In this document: positions 8,394-17,408 of the stretch, one piece after another
Layout of the letters: every line of letters starts with the position of its first letter
Numbering within the stretch: position 1 is the first letter of the stretch
Assembly: GCF_000235425.2 (NCBI RefSeq)
Contig: NZ_KI912266.1
Span: forward strand, 5,881,582 to 5,945,581
Source of the DNA: Pseudofrankia saprophytica
GTDB lineage: Bacteria; Actinomycetota; Actinomycetes; Frankiales; Frankiaceae
Reading direction: 5' to 3'
Length of the DNA: 64,000 bases
Made by a program: the position numbers and the translations under genes
The notes under the pieces: model-generated
What the model saw: only the letters and a program-made list of their open reading frames with translations
What the model was told of the DNA's origin: nothing
Databases searched by the model: none

Positions 8394-10070
8394 GTGGACG
8401 AGTGCGACGGCGCGCGGGTGCGCCCCGTGCCGGACGAGTTCAAGGAGGTCTTCCTCAGCGACTCGCCCTCCTGGGTCCGACTGGAGCCGCAGTCGGTGTC
8501 CGGCGACCCGAGCCCCGGCATCGAGGCACGGGTCCACGACCCGGCGTGGCTGCTGGCCCGGCAGTGGCAGCTCGGCGAGTTCCGCGGCGAGGACTCCGGC
8601 AGCCCGGTGTCGGTCATGGCAAGCTGGACGTCCATCCCGGTCGACGGCTGGCGCCCAGGCACCGGCGCCGGCACCGCCGCCGCCGCCACCAGTCCCGCGG
8701 GCGGTGGCGCGCCGATGCGCCCGCTCGGCCCGGGGGACCTCCTCGAAGCGGCCGTGGAGAGCGAGCCTCACCGCCCGCCGGGCCTGCGCGCGCGGTTCGA
8801 CGCGGGCGCCCAGTTCCTGGCCGACCTGGCCGAGGCCGGGTTCGGCGCGGCCAGCCTCACCGCCGCGGTACTCGCCGCCTGCCGGATGCCCGACCCGCCC
8901 GCCGACCCGTTCGACCCCGGCGCGTCAGTACTGATGGACGTGTTCGCCGACCGGGTCCCCGACGGGGAGCGGATCGCGGCGGCGCTGGCGGCGCCCACCC
9001 CGCCGCCGTGGCTGCCTGCGGCGGCAGCGGCCACGGCCGCCGCGTGGCTACGCTGGTATCGCGGCGGCGACGAGCCCGGCTGCTGGATGCCGGCCCGGCT
9101 GGAGTACGCCTTCGACCTGTCCGCCGGCCCGCACCGGCTGACGGCGCCCGCGTTCCCCGGCGGCCGGCCCGACTGGTACCACCTCGGCCACGTCTCCACC
9201 GCGCCCGGCGGCACCCCGTCCGCCACCAGCACACCCGCGAAGCCGGTGTGGGCGACCCCGCTGACGTTCCCCGGTCAGCCGGTCGACCGCTACTGGGAGT
9301 TCGAGGACGCCCAGGTCAACGTCGGCGCGCTGGAGGCGGCGCCGCACGACCTGGCCCGCCTCGCCCTGGCCGAGTTCGCGCTGGTCCACAGCCAGGACTG
9401 GCTCGTCGTCCCGCTGGACGTGCCGCGCGGCGCGCTCACGATCATCGACCGGCTGAGCTACACGACGACCTTCGGCGAGACGATCGTGGTGCCCCGCGCC
9501 GACGAACGCGGCCGGTTCCAGCTGTTCGAGGTCGACGCTCTGCCCGGCCTGCTCGTCCCGCCGGCCGGCCCGGCCGTCCTCGAAGGCCCGGCCCTGGAGG
9601 AGGTCGGTTACCTGCGCGACGAGGCCGCGAACCTGGCCTGGGCGGTCGAGCGGGTCGTGACCGGCCCCAGCGGCCAGCCGCGCCGCCGCACGGACGAGCC
9701 ACCGCCGCCGGCGCCGACGCCGGGTACCGAGCCTGGCGCCGAGCTGGACTACCTGCTGGCCACCACCGTGCCCGGCAACTGGGTCCCACTGGTGCCCACC
9801 CGCCGCGCCGACGCCACGATCGAGCTACGCAAGGGCGAGCTGTCCGGATCGTCCGCAAAGCCACTCGGCGTCCTGCTCGCGCCGGGCCAGCCGCTGGCGA
9901 TCTTCGATGAGGAGGTCCCCCGCGAGGGCGTCACCGTGCGCCGGGTCCCCGTGCTCGCCCGCCGCGCCGACGGCCGCTACGCCCGCTGGATCGCCCGCCG
10001 GGTGACCACCGGCCGCGGCGAGGGCACCAGCGGCCTCACCTTCGACACCGCGACCCCCCGTAGGCCTTGA
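8394..10070 (+). CDS. Third protein of the trio, unknown function (558 aa)
   Basis: I preferred GTG 8394 over upstream in-frame codons because GAGAGGCGGGG precedes it at good spacing and the upstream sequence looks non-coding. Residues about 45-63 carry a striking block, ARVHDPAWLLARQWQLGEF, followed by GEDSGSPV. This block is Trp/Gln-rich and looks like a family signature. No signal peptide, transmembrane helix or cofactor motif is visible. It is separated from the second gene by 270 bp holding the 54-bp palindrome, so it may be differently expressed. Its place beside two proteins of about 1300-1400 aa suggests a common complex. I cannot name a function. Confidence 0.85.
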   Translation: MDECDGARVRPVPDEFKEVFLSDSPSWVRLEPQSVSGDPSPGIEARVHDPAWLLARQWQLGEFRGEDSGSPVSVMASWTSIPVDGWRPGTGAGTAAAATSPAGGGAPMRPLGPGDLLEAAVESEPHRPPGLRARFDAGAQFLADLAEAGFGAASLTAAVLAACRMPDPPADPFDPGASVLMDVFADRVPDGERIAAALAAPTPPPWLPAAAAATAAAWLRWYRGGDEPGCWMPARLEYAFDLSAGPHRLTAPAFPGGRPDWYHLGHVSTAPGGTPSATSTPAKPVWATPLTFPGQPVDRYWEFEDAQVNVGALEAAPHDLARLALAEFALVHSQDWLVVPLDVPRGALTIIDRLSYTTTFGETIVVPRADERGRFQLFEVDALPGLLVPPAGPAVLEGPALEEVGYLRDEAANLAWAVERVVTGPSGQPRRRTDEPPPPAPTPGTEPGAELDYLLATTVPGNWVPLVPTRRADATIELRKGELSGSSAKPLGVLLAPGQPLAIFDEEVPREGVTVRRVPVLARRADGRYARWIARRVTTGRGEGTSGLTFDTATPRRP

Positions 10071-10107
10071 ACGCCCGCCGGCGTCGGCCGGCGAGCCCTC
10101 CTTTCGG

Positions 10108-10216
10108 CCGAACGGATCAAACGCCGGCCCGCCGCCGGCGGCCTAATCAACGAATACGAACCAGCCGCCTGGAACCGCAGATCAACCCCGATGGCCGAGT
10201 TCTGGCACCCAACAGG
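10108..10216 (+). mobile_element. 3' scrap of D-type rve insertion sequence
   Basis: The translation matches the last residues of an rve transposase (RIKRRP...GGLINEYEPAA), followed by an IS-end-like sequence GTTCTGGCACCCAACAGG. The same protein tail and IS-end pattern occur at 21338-21557 and 28314-28933. No rest of the element is present. I recognise nothing in 10217-10397. Confidence 0.7.
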
Positions 10217-10397
10217 CGCGGGGTCGCGTGCCGCAGCCCGCCCAGAATCAGCCCGATTCAGCCTGGGCGCCGCATGATCAGCTCACGACGACGGGGATTT
10301 AGGTAGCTTATTTCACGAGCGCGGACCTGGGTCAGGCCGGCGATGGTAACGGTCCCGATGCAGTCCGCTCGGCGAGCGATTTGCCCCCTGAGCTTGG

Positions 10398-11590
10398 CCT
10401 GTAGCGTGCCAAAACTCGATCTGGGGGCGTGACCTGCGGTTTCGCTGCCCGGTCAAGCGGCGCGGTGGTACTCGTTGATGACGCCGCCCAGGACCTTGCG
10501 GCGACGGATCGGCCCGTGGAGCGGTGTGACCGGGTCGTGGTTCGGTGGGCGCTGGTCTCGTCCTTGATGAGGACGATGATCGTTGAAGTGGCGGGCGTAC
10601 TCGCCGAGCACGGCGGTGGCGTGGCGCTCACCGTAGAGAAGGAGCCGGTCAGTGCACTCCTGGCGGACCGAGCGGATGAACCGCTCGGCGTAGCAGTTCG
10701 CCCGCGGTGTCCGCGGCGGAGTCCGCAGGACCTGGATGCCTTCGGAGTCGAAGACGTCGTCGAACGCCTTCGTGTATTTCGCGTCCCGGTCGCGGATCAG
10801 GAACCGGAACGCGTCGAGCCGCCCCTCCAGGTCCATGACCAGGTGGCGTGCCTGCTGGGTGACCCAGGCTCCGGTCGGGTGAGCGGTCACGCCGAGGATG
10901 TGGACACGACGGGTCTGGATCTCCATCACGAACAGTGCGTACAGCCGGCGCAGCGTGATCGTGTCCAGGTGGAGGAAATCCGTGGCCAGCAGGCCGCTGG
11001 CCTGGCCCTTGAGGAAGGTACGCCAGGTGGTGTCGGCATGGCGGCGAGGCGCTGGGCCGAGGCCTGCGCGGGCGAGGATTCGACGGATGGTGCCCGTGCC
11101 GATCCGGTGACCGAGGCCGAGGAGTTCTCCTTGGATACGGTGGTGCCCCCAGGTGGGGTTGTCTCTGGCCACGCGGATCACCAGCGTTCGCAGTTCCTCG
11201 TCCACCGGCGGGCGGCCGACCCGGTGCGGGTAGGTCCACCGTCGTCTGGCCAGGCGACGGTGCCAGGCCAGCAACGTCGCCGGGGTCACCAGCCGGCAGG
11301 ACCGGACCTCCCGGGGCGACAGCCGGGCCAGCGCGGCCAGGACCGCACGGTCGGGCCAGGTGAACCGAGGCTGGCCGACCTGGCGACGCAGCACGGCTAC
11401 CTCGTGGCGCAGCACGAGCAGCTCCGCCGTCCTTGCCGCATCGCTACGGGTGAGCAGGACGAGCCAGCCGAACACTCGCACCATGACCAAGTACACCAGC
11501 CGCAGCCCCATGAGGACGATCATGCGCCACGGGGCCGAGCGACGAACCCGCAGGTCAGCAACCCGAAATCGAGTTCTGGCACGCTACAGG
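10398..11590 (-). mobile_element. A-type rve insertion sequence, complete copy 1
   Basis: The ends are 23-bp inverted repeats with one mismatch (CCTGTAGCGTGCCAAAACTC at the left; the right end is its complement with one change). They bound 1193 bp with one transposase gene on the minus strand. Two further copies are at 20681-21337 (deleted) and 28934-30129. No convincing target duplication is visible. Confidence 0.88.
10453..11523 (-). CDS. rve/DDE transposase of A-type IS (IS3/IS481-like)
   Basis: This 356-aa protein has an N-terminal helix-turn-helix region ([16 protein letters not shown]), an HTH_21-like segment ([17 protein letters not shown]) and an integrase core. Candidate catalytic acidic residues are in [17 protein letters not shown] and [10 protein letters not shown]. 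It ends with the tail [11 protein letters not shown] shared by its relatives. It would cut and join the ends of its own IS. Length and motifs look intact, so it may still be active. The family assignment is from motif pattern only; it could be filed under IS3 or IS481. Confidence 0.88.
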   Translation of the reverse strand: MIVLMGLRLVYLVMVRVFGWLVLLTRSDAARTAELLVLRHEVAVLRRQVGQPRFTWPDRAVLAALARLSPREVRSCRLVTPATLLAWHRRLARRRWTYPHRVGRPPVDEELRTLVIRVARDNPTWGHHRIQGELLGLGHRIGTGTIRRILARAGLGPAPRRHADTTWRTFLKGQASGLLATDFLHLDTITLRRLYALFVMEIQTRRVHILGVTAHPTGAWVTQQARHLVMDLEGRLDAFRFLIRDRDAKYTKAFDDVFDSEGIQVLRTPPRTPRANCYAERFIRSVRQECTDRLLLYGERHATAVLGEYARHFNDHRPHQGRDQRPPNHDPVTPLHGPIRRRKVLGGVINEYHRAA

Positions 11591-11637
11591 GTCCGCCGCC
11601 CGTTCGGCCCCGGCTGTTCGTAGGTAACGGAGCTCTC

Positions 11638-12309
11638 TCAGTCGGGGTGCGCGAAGGCCGACTCGAGCGGCGGCAGTGTGGCGCGGGCGTCGTGGCCGGC
11701 GAACCACAGCCCCATGACGAAAGCTGTCATCGCCTCGACGTATTGGGCCCGGTCGAGGCCACCCGCGTCGACCGGATGACATCCCAGGTCTCTGACCAGC
11801 TTCCCGACCGTCGCGAGCGCATCCGGATCGTCGCCGCACAACGGCACCGTCAGCGGTCTCGCGTCATAGGAGCGCTCACCTCCGCGCCAGATCTCGGCGG
11901 CGAGCATGCTGAACGCCTTGACCACGCGCGCGTCGACCGCGACCTTTGCGACCCGTTCGGCGACCGTGCACATGGCGAGGGTGAACGAGTTCGGCGCCGC
12001 GGTGAACGCATCGGCGGCGAAAGCGTTCGTACAGTCGATCAGAGGACGGCGGGCGAACGCGCCGTCGGCCGCTCCGGCGGCAGTCAGCGCATCCGTCGCC
12101 GCTTCGCCGGGCACCGCGAGCAGGATCACCTCGCCGAAGGCGGCCGCTTCACGCAGGTTCCCGGCCGCCGCCCGTCCGCCGAGGCGCGCGGCGAGTGTGG
12201 CAGCACGCTGTGGTGAGCGAGCCGTGACAAGTACCTCGTGCCCGGCCTCCGTCCAGCCGGCACCAAGCGCCTCGGCCATCGCGCCGGCGCCGATCGTGGC
12301 AATTCGCAC
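11638..12309 (-). CDS. NADP/F420-dependent oxidoreductase-like reductase (223 aa)
   Basis: GTG 12309 was chosen because GAGGGAGA precedes it and the Rossmann motif follows immediately (IATIGAGAMAEALG). The protein has the length and dinucleotide-binding fold of the NADP-oxidoreductase/F420-dependent family (cytosolic hydride transfer between NADP(H) and a cofactor or small substrate). An Asn/Phe-rich stretch (IDCTNAFAADAF) follows the Rossmann fold. It is divergent from an HxlR regulator with a shared 110-bp region carrying a perfect inverted repeat, so it is probably the regulated target. Its stop is 48 bp from the end of the A-type IS. The exact substrate is unknown. Confidence 0.8.
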   Translation of the reverse strand: MRIATIGAGAMAEALGAGWTEAGHEVLVTARSPQRAATLAARLGGRAAAGNLREAAAFGEVILLAVPGEAATDALTAAGAADGAFARRPLIDCTNAFAADAFTAAPNSFTLAMCTVAERVAKVAVDARVVKAFSMLAAEIWRGGERSYDARPLTVPLCGDDPDALATVGKLVRDLGCHPVDAGGLDRAQYVEAMTAFVMGLWFAGHDARATLPPLESAFAHPD

Positions 12310-12336
12310 AGCATCTCCCTCGGGGCTGTCATCTCT

Positions 12337-12378
12337 GTCGTTCTGGCGAAACGCGGGATCACGGGTCGCCAGAACGAC
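12337..12378. promoter_or_regulatory. Candidate HxlR operator (13-bp inverted repeat)
   Basis: Perfect 13-bp arms GTCGTTCTGGCGA (12337-12349) and TCGCCAGAACGAC (12366-12378), separated by 16 bp, lie in the divergent intergenic region between the reductase (start 12309) and the HxlR gene (start 12420). The symmetry and location fit autoregulation by a dimeric winged-helix regulator. Confidence 0.65.
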
Positions 12379-12419
12379 GCTAGGAAAGCCGATACGCACC
12401 TTCGGGTGCCTGTCGGTCG

Positions 12420-12845
12420 ATGAGACTGAACGACATGCGTTCCGAGTCGGCCGCCTCCGAACACGTTCGCCTCCCGCCCGCCGAGTTCCCGCCGTACGGG
12501 GACTTCGCCGCGGACTGCCCGGCACGGGTGGCCCTAGACCTGTTCGTCAGCCGCTGGACCGCGGTCGTCGTCTACGCCTTGCGCGACGGCCCGAAGCGTC
12601 CGAGCCTGTTGCAGGCCGAGATCGGCGAGATCAGCCACAAGGTGCTCACCGACACGTTGCGCCGCCTCGAACGGGTCGGACTGATTCGCCGCCACCGGTA
12701 CGCCGAGGCCCCGCCACGAGTCGAGTACGAACTGACCGAGCCGGGCGTCGACCTGCTCGAACCGATCTGCGCGCTCGGCCGCTGGGCCTTCCGACACGCC
12801 GACACGGTCGTCGCCGCCTCACTCCGCGACGACGAGTTCGAATGA
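12420..12845 (+). CDS. HxlR-family transcriptional regulator (141 aa)
   Basis: A small winged-helix protein with the HxlR order: a Cys near the start of the domain (FAADCPARVALDLF), a trigger helix (SRWTAVVVYALRDG), the recognition region (EIGEISHKVLTDTLRRLERVG) and the wing (PPRVEYELTEPG). ATG 12420 and ATG 12435 are both possible; the second loses only five residues. It is divergent to the reductase, which it probably controls through the inverted repeat between them. HxlR proteins often sense redox or electrophile stress through the conserved Cys, which is present here. Confidence 0.88.
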   Translation: MRLNDMRSESAASEHVRLPPAEFPPYGDFAADCPARVALDLFVSRWTAVVVYALRDGPKRPSLLQAEIGEISHKVLTDTLRRLERVGLIRRHRYAEAPPRVEYELTEPGVDLLEPICALGRWAFRHADTVVAASLRDDEFE

Positions 12846-12937
12846 CGACGCCTCACCGCGAGGCCTGAACACGGCACGACAACCAGCACACGCGATGGAC
12901 GATCACGCGGCGCCGCGGAGCTGCCGGTCTCGACGAC

Positions 12938-13170
12938 CCCGGCGTGAACCTCTGCACCCAGCGGTAGATCGTCACGTGGTCGACGTCGATGCCGCGTTCG
13001 GACAGCAGCTCCTCGACGTCGCGGTAGGAGAGCCCGTAGCGCAGGTACCACCGCACCGCCAGCACGATCACCTCCGGCGGAAACCGGAAGCCGGCGAACT
13101 CGGAGTCCGCAACCACGGGACGGACACGCCGACGATGCACTACTCGATCATGCCTGACCGGGCGGCTCGA
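12938..13170 (-). mobile_element. IS6-family transposase N-terminal fragment
   Basis: Minus-strand translation gives FAGFRFPPEVIVLAVRWYLR followed by the YGLSYRDVEELL and VTIYRWVQRF segments, typical of the start of IS6-family transposases. The DDE domain is missing, so it is a dead remnant. A shorter second copy follows at 13196-13320. Confidence 0.8.
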
Positions 13171-13195
13171 CCGCTGGGCCCGGCCATGCATTAGT

Positions 13196-13320
13196 GCCCA
13201 GCGAACTCCCAGAACGATGACCTCCGGTGGGAACCGGAAGCCGGCGAACTCCGCGACCGGGACCGGCGGACGAGGACGGCAGCGAGCCACCATCCGATCA
13301 TGCCTGGCCGCCGGTCCCGA
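13196..13320 (-). mobile_element. Second, shorter IS6 N-terminal fragment
   Basis: The translation EFAGFRFPPEVIVLGVRW repeats the start of the neighbouring fragment, and the flanking sequence is also similar (CATGATCGG.. versus CATGATCGA..). This indicates a tandem duplication of about 150 bp that included the beginning of an IS6 gene. Confidence 0.75.
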
Positions 13321-13347
13321 CCACCGCATCCGCGAACGCAACAGACA

Positions 13348-13743
13348 TCAGCGGGCGGGGCAGAGAGCGAACATGTCCAGCAGCGCAATGTTGTAGAGAA
13401 CGGCTTGGTCGGCTGTCGAGTTACCTAGGTTATAGCGCTGTCCCATGGAAGGCGTGACTATCTTCCAGCTGGCGGCCATATCCGAGCAGTCAGACTCGCC
13501 GTCGCGGAGGATCTGCGCGTCGGTCTTTCCGTCGGCGACCTCGGGAAACTCTTGGCGAAACTGGCTGACATACGCGGAGGTGTCGTCCGGGTCGCCGGTC
13601 CCAGCTGTCGGGCTCGCTGGCACGTACGTCGTGACGGATGAAGGTGTCGGACTCGCGGCGGAGGTGGCGACCGGTGTGTCCGCGGGTCTGCATGCCGCCA
13701 ACGCCGTGATGGCCACGCCGAAGAGGATGAGTCGCCGATACAT
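13348..13743 (-). CDS. Small secreted lipoprotein, DUF732-like (131 aa)
   Basis: ATG 13743 has an AAGGA ribosome site and begins a classic lipoprotein signal: basic MYRRL, a hydrophobic core, then a lipobox LAAC with the cysteine near residue 19. A Ser/Thr/Pro-rich linker follows. The mature part contains ATAY-like helices and the segment KTDAQILRDGESDCSDMA, which resembles the DUF732 domain common in actinobacterial secreted proteins. Two further Cys residues could form a disulphide. It would be anchored to the outer face of the membrane. No operon partner is evident. Function unknown. Confidence 0.75.
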   Translation of the reverse strand: MYRRLILFGVAITALAACRPADTPVATSAASPTPSSVTTYVPASPTAGTGDPDDTSAYVSQFRQEFPEVADGKTDAQILRDGESDCSDMAASWKIVTPSMGQRYNLGNSTADQAVLYNIALLDMFALCPAR

Positions 13744-14282
13744 GATTTTTCCTTTCCGCGCCGTTCGCTGCGCGGACGCATGGTCTCGACAGCCGACTGG
13801 CATGTAATGCGGGCAGAGGGCCCGGCAGAGAACCGGTGCTGGGATTTCGGCTCGGAGGTCCGGTTGTTGTGTACGAGACGATCCTGTCTCGCTGAGGCCT
13901 ATCCGACGTCCTGTATGTGCCGACAATCCCGGCTACCGCGCCCGTGGTACTCCAAGCCGGCTCAGCCGTAGCCGATGGCAGCGCCGGGATCCGGTGACGG
14001 AGACCGTTGGCAGGTGACGTTGGTTTCGTCGCGGAGCCGGGCCGCCGACCGTTGCGCACGGGTCGCGCGGCCCAGGCATCGGCGTCCCGTTCGGCCCATC
14101 AGGGGCCGCCACCGGATGCGAGGAGGGCGCATGCGAAGAGGTTGGAGCGAGCCAGCCGGAGCAGGCGGTGGGTCGGTGTACTGCGCTGGTGGTACGGGGG
14201 GATGACATCGCCTGGCGGATGTGCCGGGCTGGCTTCCGCGGGACCGTGAACTGCCAGATTTGAGCTCTTGGGAGGCAGTTCC
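13744..14282. other. Intergenic stretch without recognised gene
   Basis: I see no gene with coding bias or a recognisable motif between the lipoprotein start and the MMPL start. The region should hold both promoters, but no clear -35/-10 pair stands out. Confidence 0.5.
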
Positions 14283-16475
14283 GTGTCTGTTCTTGCCCGG
14301 TGGTGTGCTCGCCATCGTCTTGTCGTTGTGGGGGGGTGGGCTGGGATTCTCGTCGTCTTGGTCGGCCTGGTCGTCGGGATGGGATCCAACTTCAAGACCG
14401 TCGCTGACCTGCCGAACAGTGAGTCGGCCCATGCTTATGCGCTGCTGGGCACGTCGGCCGGCTCGACCGAGGTCGGCCGGATCGTCTGGCACACCTCCGG
14501 GCAGGCGGTGGATGCGGCCGAGGTGCGCAGCGAGGTCGCCGGCATGCTGACGAACGTTGCGGCGCTACCTGGTGTCAAGGCCGTTCAGAGCCCCTACGCG
14601 CCCGGCGGCGGCGGGCAGCTCAACGCGGGCCAGAACACCGCCTACGCGCTCGTCACCGCGACCGACGACGTCAAGCTGGACCAGGTCGAGAAGGCCGCAC
14701 AGTCGATCGACGGCAGCCGGCTGCGGGTCGAGATCGGTGGGCAGGCGTTCGCGCCGCAAACCAAGTCGGGTGGAATCGCGGAGATCGTCGGCATTCTGGC
14801 GGCGCTGGCGGTTCTGCTGCTGATGTTCCGATCGGTGTGGGCGGCGGCGCTGCCGATCGTGACCGGCGTGGCTGGGGTCGTCGTCTCGCTGCTGCTCGTC
14901 ATGGTCGGTTCGCACGTCGTCGACCTGTCGAGCGACTCGATCACGATGGGGTCGCTGATCGGTCTGGGCGTGGGTATCGACTACGCGCTGTTCATCGTGA
15001 ACCGGTACCGCAAGGCTGTCATGGGCGGAGCGTCGGTCACCGAGGCGATCGTGCAGGCCGTGACCACCTCCGGCCGAGCCGTGATCTTCGCCGGTCTGAC
15101 GGTGATCGCCGCTTTGCTGGCGATATTCGTCGTCGGCATGGGCGTGCTTACCGGGATGGGCCAGGCGGCGGCGGTCACCGTGTTGTTCACCGTGCTGGCG
15201 GCGATCACCCTGCTGCCCGCGCTGCTGTCCGTCCTCGGTCTGCGTGTGCTGTCCAAGCGCCAGCGCCGCCTGCTGCTGGCCGGTGAGACCTCGGAGGTGT
15301 TGTCCGGGACGAGCACCGAGGCCGGCCTACGCCGTACCCCGGCCGGCCGGTGGGCCCGACTGGTGACCCGCATGCCGGTGCCGATGGCCGCACTCGCCCT
15401 GATTCTGCTGGCCGCGCTGGCGGTCCCGGTGCTGTCGATGCGGGTCGGCGAGGCCGATGCCAGCAGCGACCCGACCGGCTCGGCCTCGCGCCAGTACTAC
15501 GAACTCATGAGCCCCGCGTTCGGCGCCGGCATCGACGCCACTCTCCTTCTGGTCGCCGAGACTCCTGACGCCAGGTCCACCCAGGCGCTGGACGCGCTGG
15601 CCAACGAACTGCGCTCGGTGCCGGACGTCGCCGCCGTCTCGGCCCCCACCCCTGCCCGTGCGGGGCTCGAGGTCATCCAGGTCACCCCGACGAGCAGCGC
15701 CGGGGCCAAGGCGACCGTCGACCTGGTCGGCCACCTTCGCACCGACGTGATCCCGGCCGCCGCGAACGGCAGCGACCTCCAGGTGCACGTCGGCGGCAAG
15801 ACGGCCACCGACATCGACATCGCGCACGCGCTGATGAGCAAGCTGCCCCTTTACCTGGGCCTGGTCGCCGTGCTCGGGTTCCTGCTGCTGGCGTTGGCGT
15901 TCCGCAGCCTGCTGCTGCCGTTGGTCGGCGCCCTGAGCAACCTCACGACGATCGTCGTCGGCCTCGGCGCGATCACTGCGATCTTCCAGTGGGGCTGGGC
16001 CAGCAACCTGCTCGGCGTCGGGGACGGCGCGCCGATCTCCTACATCGTCCCCATCATGATCGTCGGCGTGATGTTCGGCCTCTCGATGGACTACCAGGTG
16101 TTCCTGGTCAGCCGCATGCACGAGGAGTGGACCCACACCCGCGACAACACCCGGGCGATCCGCGTGGGCCTCGGCGAGACCGCCAAGGTCATCGGAACCG
16201 CCGCCCTGATCATGCTGTGCGTCTTCTCCTCGTTCGGATTCAGCGGCCAGCGGATCGTGGCCTGCATCGGCATCGGCTTGGCGCTCGCGGTCATCGTGGA
16301 CGCCTTCGTGGTCCGCATGGTGCTCATTCCGGCCCTCATGCGGATGATCGACGCGCGGGTGTGGGCCTACCCCCGATGGGCCGACCGCATCACCCCCCAC
16401 CTGTCCGTCGAGGGAGCCGGACCCCAGGAGCAGGCGGACACCGACTCCGCACGGGTCCTCGCCGAGGCCTCATGA
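14283..16475 (+). CDS. MMPL/RND-type membrane transporter (730 aa)
   Basis: I preferred GTG 14283 because GGGAGG lies 8 nt upstream; an in-frame TTG at 14268 overlaps that site. The protein shows the MMPL layout: one N-terminal helix, an extracytoplasmic domain, a block of about five helices, then the pattern repeated. Conserved Asp-Tyr signatures occur in both halves (GVGIDYALFIVNRYR and GLSMDYQVFLVSRM) and would relay protons. MMPL proteins in actinobacteria export lipids or hydrophobic compounds. Here it is a lone gene followed by a broken enoyl-CoA hydratase. No regulator is next to it. The substrate is unknown. Confidence 0.92.
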   Translation: MSVLARWCARHRLVVVGGWAGILVVLVGLVVGMGSNFKTVADLPNSESAHAYALLGTSAGSTEVGRIVWHTSGQAVDAAEVRSEVAGMLTNVAALPGVKAVQSPYAPGGGGQLNAGQNTAYALVTATDDVKLDQVEKAAQSIDGSRLRVEIGGQAFAPQTKSGGIAEIVGILAALAVLLLMFRSVWAAALPIVTGVAGVVVSLLLVMVGSHVVDLSSDSITMGSLIGLGVGIDYALFIVNRYRKAVMGGASVTEAIVQAVTTSGRAVIFAGLTVIAALLAIFVVGMGVLTGMGQAAAVTVLFTVLAAITLLPALLSVLGLRVLSKRQRRLLLAGETSEVLSGTSTEAGLRRTPAGRWARLVTRMPVPMAALALILLAALAVPVLSMRVGEADASSDPTGSASRQYYELMSPAFGAGIDATLLLVAETPDARSTQALDALANELRSVPDVAAVSAPTPARAGLEVIQVTPTSSAGAKATVDLVGHLRTDVIPAAANGSDLQVHVGGKTATDIDIAHALMSKLPLYLGLVAVLGFLLLALAFRSLLLPLVGALSNLTTIVVGLGAITAIFQWGWASNLLGVGDGAPISYIVPIMIVGVMFGLSMDYQVFLVSRMHEEWTHTRDNTRAIRVGLGETAKVIGTAALIMLCVFSSFGFSGQRIVACIGIGLALAVIVDAFVVRMVLIPALMRMIDARVWAYPRWADRITPHLSVEGAGPQEQADTDSARVLAEAS

Positions 16476-16696
16476 CCGAAATGGATCGACCCGCTCAGCG
16501 GAAGTGCGGGCGTTCGCGGCAGCGGCTGTCGCTCCGTCGGAGCCTTCCCTGAGCGGTGTCGAAGCTGCGGCGTCCGAGCTGATCCATCTCGCTCGGAGTC
16601 CGGGCTGCACCAGGCGTCGCGGCCAACCCGTGGATCCGAGGGCGTCGCTGTGCCGTGATTCCGGAACAATAGACAGGAAGCCTGATTAAGTGGGCG

Positions 16697-17408
16697 ATGG
16701 CGGTGAACGTCGAGTCGCAGGTCGAGGCCACGGCGCCACCGCTGGCCTCCGCCTTGCCGGCGTCCGTGCGGCTGCAGGCGGAGGGCCAGGTCCTCGTCGT
16801 GACACCTGCCTGTCCGCATAAGCGAAATACCCTCGACGACGCGACCATCCACGGCCTGGAACGGGTGTTCCGGGAGGTCGCTCCCGCCTACCGCGCTGCG
16901 GTCCTCGCCGCGGACGGCGATCATTTCTCGGCCGGCCTTGACCTTCATGAGCTCGCGGACCGCGATGCCTTCGCCGGCGTAGCCCACTCGCAGTTCTGGC
17001 ACCGCGCCCTGGACGCGATCGAGGGCGGCCCGATCCCCTCCGTGGCGGCCCTGACAGGCGCGGTCGTCGGCGGTGGGCCGGAGCTCGCGGCGGCGTGCGC
17101 CACCTCCGGGTCGCCGACCGCTCGGCGTTCTACGCCCTACCCGAGGGACAGCGGGGGCTCTTCCTCGGCGGGGGCGGGTCGGTGCGGCTTCCCGGGCTCA
17201 TCGGCGTGGCGCGGGTCATGGATCTCATGCTCACCGGCAGGCGCCTGACGGCGGACGAGGGCCAGGCCGCGGGCCTGACGCAGTACGTGGTCGAGACGGG
17301 CACCGTGGGCACCGCGGCACTCGACCTCGCGCGGAAGATCGCCCGTAACGCCCCGCAGGCGAACTTCGCCGTGCTGCAGGCCCTGCCGCGCATTGCGCCG
17401 GCCGTGTG
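16697..17408 (+). pseudogene. Enoyl-CoA hydratase, frameshifted and cut by an IS
   Basis: The first frame from ATG 16697 carries crotonase motifs including HFSAGLDLHEL and the oxyanion-hole region GAVVGGGPELAAAC. At about 17095-17100 the frame changes (one base lost or two gained), and the match continues as HLRVADRSAFYALPEGQ and GLIGVARVMDLMLTGR. The reading then ends where the E-type IS begins at about 17409, removing the C-terminal helices. When intact it would have hydrated enoyl-CoA esters. Two independent lesions make a functional product very unlikely. Confidence 0.85.
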
